From positions 1 to 8,271 of the forward strand of contig JALTMC010000049.1 of assembly GCA_027005175.1 (NCBI GenBank): a stretch of DNA of 8,271 nucleotides. Direction: 5' to 3'. Each line of letters begins with the position of its first letter. Positions within the stretch are counted from its first letter, which is position 1. Under the pieces are notes generated by a model that was given only the letters and a program-made list of their open reading frames with translations, searched no databases and was not told the origin of the DNA. Made by a program: the position numbers and the translations under genes. Below, one piece after another: positions 5,959-8,271 of this stretch. The stretch is from Myxococcales bacterium. Its GTDB lineage: Bacteria > Myxococcota_C > UBA6777.

Positions 5959-7116
5959 TTAGGGATGATCCTCCAATGCTTTTGAGGTGCACTCCTTGGG
6001 TGCCGTCACAGGGTTACAACGCGCTGGCGTGCCTCCAGGGATTTTCGCGACATAGCCATCTTTACGCGGTGTTGGATGATCCGAACTCAACATATGGGCA
6101 CCAGACTGCAAGGCCGCCTGCAAACGCTTCTCATTCGTCTGCTTGCTTGCGTCGAGATCACTGTCTGCTCGGGTCCGAATCAGCAATCCACTCCTCACCG
6201 CGTCTTGAATTTTCTTTTCATTGCCAACAGGGCTGTCCATGAGTTGAACCGCAGCATAGTCTCTGTCCGCCTTTGTATTGACAAACATAAGCCGCCCTTT
6301 CAGGCTTTTTCCATTGTTGGTATAAACCATCTCACGCTTGCTGGAGGTCAAAAGAAAAAAGAGTATTTTACCTCTGACTTGTTTGAGTGTCGGCCAACCT
6401 TTCCCCTTCAATGCTTCCTTCAGAGAAGATGCCTGCCCCCTCACAAAGTCGGGGGTGATGATGCGCTCTTTTGGAAACACCTGTAAGGTCTCTCTCTCCA
6501 ACTGGCCAAACATATCTGGAGGCTCTTGGGTTGGCCCAAATTTGGTCTCAATCATAACAAAGATCGGGAGATGCTGTGGACGTCGGTCGGACCAATATTT
6601 AATCACGCGCAGGCAATCTGTCCACTTGTCGCAAGTGGTTTTCGTATCCACAAGCGGGATATGATAGACCTGATACAACTTACGATCTTTGTCCCAGTGG
6701 ATATCAAGCTCAAACTGACGCACACCCTGTTTCTCAAGTTGGATATCCAAAGGCTCATTTGTATACATCCACTCCTTCACTCCAGCAGAAGGAGCAATGT
6801 GATAGCTGTTGTGTGTACCGAGAACTTGCACATGGTTGAGTCGCAGGAGATCATCCAAGGGATACGTTTTGGGTGAGACAGGCTGTAACTCAGGAAGCCC
6901 CACCATTTCAGGAACAATGGACACTTCAGGTGTTGTCTCTGGAGCCTTCTCTCTCGCTGCTTCGCTTGCATCTCCTCCAACAAGCTCCTTTGCTGGAGCG
7001 GACTCCATTGGTTGTTCCTGTTCACCAGGCTCTCGTGTCCCCTGTGTTGAACAACCTTCTATCCCGCAAAACAGGACTGTGATAAGCAAAAACGTCACCA
7101 TCAAACGCACCGACAT
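5959..7116 (-). CDS. PI-PLC-like phosphodiesterase lipoprotein (Ca2+-dependent type)
   Basis: Predicted envelope lipoprotein of the PLC-like phosphodiesterase TIM-barrel superfamily, closest by motif to the 'phosphoinositide phospholipase C, Ca2+-dependent' family (PF16670). Residues 1-21 are a lipoprotein-type signal with Cys22 in IEGC (the Glu at -2 is unusual). A Glu/Pro/Ala-rich tether runs to about residue 85. The catalytic half follows: LGTHNSYH (His102), QFELDIHWD (Glu136, Asp138) and QVYHIPLVD (His152), giving the two histidines and acidic metal ligands of the family. FVMIETKFG and, near the end, SGAHMLSSDHPTP are family-like blocks. Phosphoinositides are not normal bacterial lipids, so the true substrate (another phospholipid or glycan-lipid diester) is open. 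ATG at 7116 has GGGA upstream with an 8-nt spacer. The gene is divergent from the helicase and leads the minus-strand cluster; a weak hairpin at its stop (CATCC-CTAA-GGATG) has no T run. Confidence 0.88.
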   Translation of the reverse strand: MSVRLMVTFLLITVLFCGIEGCSTQGTREPGEQEQPMESAPAKELVGGDASEAAREKAPETTPEVSIVPEMVGLPELQPVSPKTYPLDDLLRLNHVQVLGTHNSYHIAPSAGVKEWMYTNEPLDIQLEKQGVRQFELDIHWDKDRKLYQVYHIPLVDTKTTCDKWTDCLRVIKYWSDRRPQHLPIFVMIETKFGPTQEPPDMFGQLERETLQVFPKERIITPDFVRGQASSLKEALKGKGWPTLKQVRGKILFFLLTSSKREMVYTNNGKSLKGRLMFVNTKADRDYAAVQLMDSPVGNEKKIQDAVRSGLLIRTRADSDLDASKQTNEKRLQAALQSGAHMLSSDHPTPRKDGYVAKIPGGTPARCNPVTAPKECTSKALEDHP

Positions 7117-7230
7117 AACTTTTTCCCAAGATAGGATTCAAGGCAAAGTAAAGACCAAAGATAGAAGACTCACAAAATAGTGTCACAGTTGTTTGGGAAA
7201 GGCAACAAGAACCGTACAAAGGAGAACCCG
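7117..7230. promoter_or_regulatory. divergent intergenic region with flanking inverted repeat
   Basis: This 114-bp spacer must hold the promoters of both divergent genes. TTTCCCAA (7122-7129) and TTGGGAAA (7193-7200) form an 8-bp inverted repeat 63 bp apart, one arm in each gene's leader. On the minus strand TTGTGA, 17 bp, TTTACT is a weak promoter candidate for the PI-PLC gene. I found no convincing promoter on the plus strand. Confidence 0.35.
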
Positions 7231-8190
7231 ATGCCAGAAGGTAGCCAGCAACAGCTCAAACACTTGATGGAGTTGTGGGAAGAAGAACAACGCGCTGTGC
7301 ATGAAAGATTTGTAGCCCAACGCAAAGAGCTTACATTATATGAGCGTGTAAAGCGCGGTCTGGCATTAAGAGATCTGTCCATTGTTGAAACAGACGCAGC
7401 CCTTGGCGACCGGACCTTGCTCTGGCTATCATCAGGAGAAGGGCAAGAGCTAGACAATTTACAGATCGGTTCCGGTGATCCTGTTCGTTTGTGGTGGGAT
7501 GATCCAGACGGAGACAATGCCGTTGTGGGTGTGGTCTCCCGCCGACGTAAGGAACGCATCGGTGTCATTGTTGAAGGAGACTACCCCGACACGCTGGAAG
7601 AAGGTAGTTTCAACCTTGATGGTGACGAACCACAAACTACATTTGAGCGTGGGAAGAAGGCCATACTGCGATTTCTTGCTGCGGAGAGGAGGTCCGACAT
7701 CTATCGGCTTCGCGAAGCTTTGTTTGGTGGTCGAGAGGTAAACTTCCTCGCTCCACCCCATCTCACATGGATGGATGACGATCTCAATGATCACCAACAA
7801 CAGGCCGTGCTGCGATGTTTATCGGCACAAGATATCGCTTTGGTTCACGGACCTCCAGGCACTGGGAAGACACGAACTCTGCTCGAAGTCATTCGACAGG
7901 CTGTCGCATGCGGCAAACGTGTGCTGGCAACGGCAGCCAGTAACGCAGCCGTTGACAACCTCGGAGAGCGACTCGTCGCCGCAGGATTAAATGTAGTGCG
8001 GATGGGCCACCCTGCACGTGTCTCCTCGGAGATGGAGACACGAACTCTCGATGCATTGGTCGAGGAGACAGGGGCTTATCAGCTCTCTCGAAAGTGGATC
8101 ATCGAGGCCAACAATCTGCGACGAAAACTCCACAACCGAGCTGTTATATATATATATATAATGGCAATTATGTTCTTACTATTTTTTTAG
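7231..8190 (+). CDS. IGHMBP2/DNA2-like SF1 helicase, N-terminal half only, disrupted
   Basis: Superfamily 1 (Upf1-like) nucleic-acid helicase fragment. The frame is open from a GTG at 7180, but the ATG at 7231 has AAAGGAG (7218-7224) with a 6-nt spacer, the same arrangement as the gene at 109, so I start there. A helical N-terminus (1-40) and an OB/beta-barrel-like region (about 45-140) precede the ATPase core: a Q-motif-like LNDHQQQAVLRCL (about 184-196), Walker A GPPGTGKT (207-214) and motif Ia ATAASNAAVDNL (233-244). Family-like sequence continues to RRKLHNRAV (about 305). A (TA)8 tract then gives IYIYI, followed by the hydrophobic MAIMFLLFF and a TAG at 8188-8190. Walker B and motifs III-VI, expected in a protein of about 600 or more residues, are missing. 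The product would lack ATPase and helicase activity, so this is best read as a gene broken by insertion, rearrangement or misassembly. Confidence 0.88.
   Translation: MPEGSQQQLKHLMELWEEEQRAVHERFVAQRKELTLYERVKRGLALRDLSIVETDAALGDRTLLWLSSGEGQELDNLQIGSGDPVRLWWDDPDGDNAVVGVVSRRRKERIGVIVEGDYPDTLEEGSFNLDGDEPQTTFERGKKAILRFLAAERRSDIYRLREALFGGREVNFLAPPHLTWMDDDLNDHQQQAVLRCLSAQDIALVHGPPGTGKTRTLLEVIRQAVACGKRVLATAASNAAVDNLGERLVAAGLNVVRMGHPARVSSEMETRTLDALVEETGAYQLSRKWIIEANNLRRKLHNRAVIYIYIMAIMFLLFF
8145..8160. repeat. (TA)8 dinucleotide repeat at the helicase breakpoint
   Basis: Eight perfect TA units lie exactly where helicase-like coding ends. Loss of one unit, or gain of two, would move the helicase frame into the open frame that runs to the window edge and removes the TAG at 8188. 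TA is also the target of Tc1/mariner-IS630-type elements, so the tract may mark an insertion point. Confidence 0.9.
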
Positions 8191-8271
8191 AACTTTCCGC
8201 CAAGGAGTTACCTTATTTTCTCGATTTAATGGCATTCCTCGCAGAACACGAAGTGCCCAGTGCCCATCCCA
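8161..8271 (+). other. AT-rich sequence of unknown origin after the helicase break, running off the window
   Basis: The first 30 or so bases are AT-rich, unlike the helicase gene. From about 8190 one frame (codons at positions divisible by 3) is protein-like: ELSAKELPYFLDLMAFLAEH, then EVPSAHP at the edge. It has no stop from upstream of the TA tract to 8271. An ATG lies at 8229, but AAGGAG (8202-8207) is too far from it to be a good ribosome binding site. The peptide does not resemble the helicase region expected here, and I do not recognise it. It may be the start of an insertion element's gene or of a neighbouring gene joined by deletion. Two copies of AGTGCCC lie at 8252-8265. Confidence 0.4.

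Noticed and set aside
7180-7230. GTG at 7180 as the helicase start
   Set aside because: It has no Shine-Dalgarno, while the ATG at 7231 has AAAGGAG at 6 nt; the 17 extra residues (SQLFGKGNKNRTKE...) are the translated leader and binding site.

Overview
The window reads as chromosomal DNA of a Gram-negative bacterium of moderate GC content. It has Sec signal peptides, a lipoprotein, strong AAAGGAG ribosome binding sites and an IspB-like long-chain prenyl diphosphate synthase. The mix of genes (secreted low-complexity protein, GbsR/MarR-type regulator beside a prenyl synthase, lone cyclic-nucleotide-binding domain, calcium-dependent PI-PLC-like lipoprotein, IGHMBP2-like helicase) would fit a deltaproteobacterial/Myxococcota-type genome. 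That placement is a guess: no rRNA or marker gene is present.

Layout. 1-108 is an A-rich leader holding a duplicated Shine-Dalgarno segment, possibly with the end of an upstream gene. 109-2079 (+) encodes an unrecognised 656-residue exported protein ending in four 24-bp tandem repeats. It converges on a minus-strand pair: a prenyl diphosphate synthase (2875-3873) followed by a GbsR/MarR-type regulator (2244-2780). This pair has a good sigma70-type promoter (3930-3958), an 18-bp palindrome at the expected transcription start, and overlapping palindromes at the junction of the two genes. 3874-4245 is a repeat-rich spacer with an inverted repeat, a C8/C5 tract and 11 copies of a 7-bp unit. Next comes a minus-strand cluster: PI-PLC-like lipoprotein (5959-7116), a lone cyclic-nucleotide-binding protein (5304-5897) and an AI-2E-family membrane protein (4246-5307); the last two overlap by ATGA. 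Divergent from it, 7231-8190 (+) is the first half of an SF1 helicase. Its family sequence stops abruptly at a (TA)8 tract at 8145-8160, after which AT-rich, unrelated sequence runs to the window edge.

How the genes may work together. The synthase probably makes a long isoprenoid side chain (quinone type), and the adjacent regulator may control its own operon. The CNB protein has no DNA-binding domain and is translationally coupled to a membrane protein, so it may be a ligand-sensing partner of that protein. I see no phage, CRISPR, toxin-antitoxin or clear defence system. The places most worth following up are the break in the helicase, the heptamer/inverted-repeat spacer, and the palindromes around the synthase-regulator operon.
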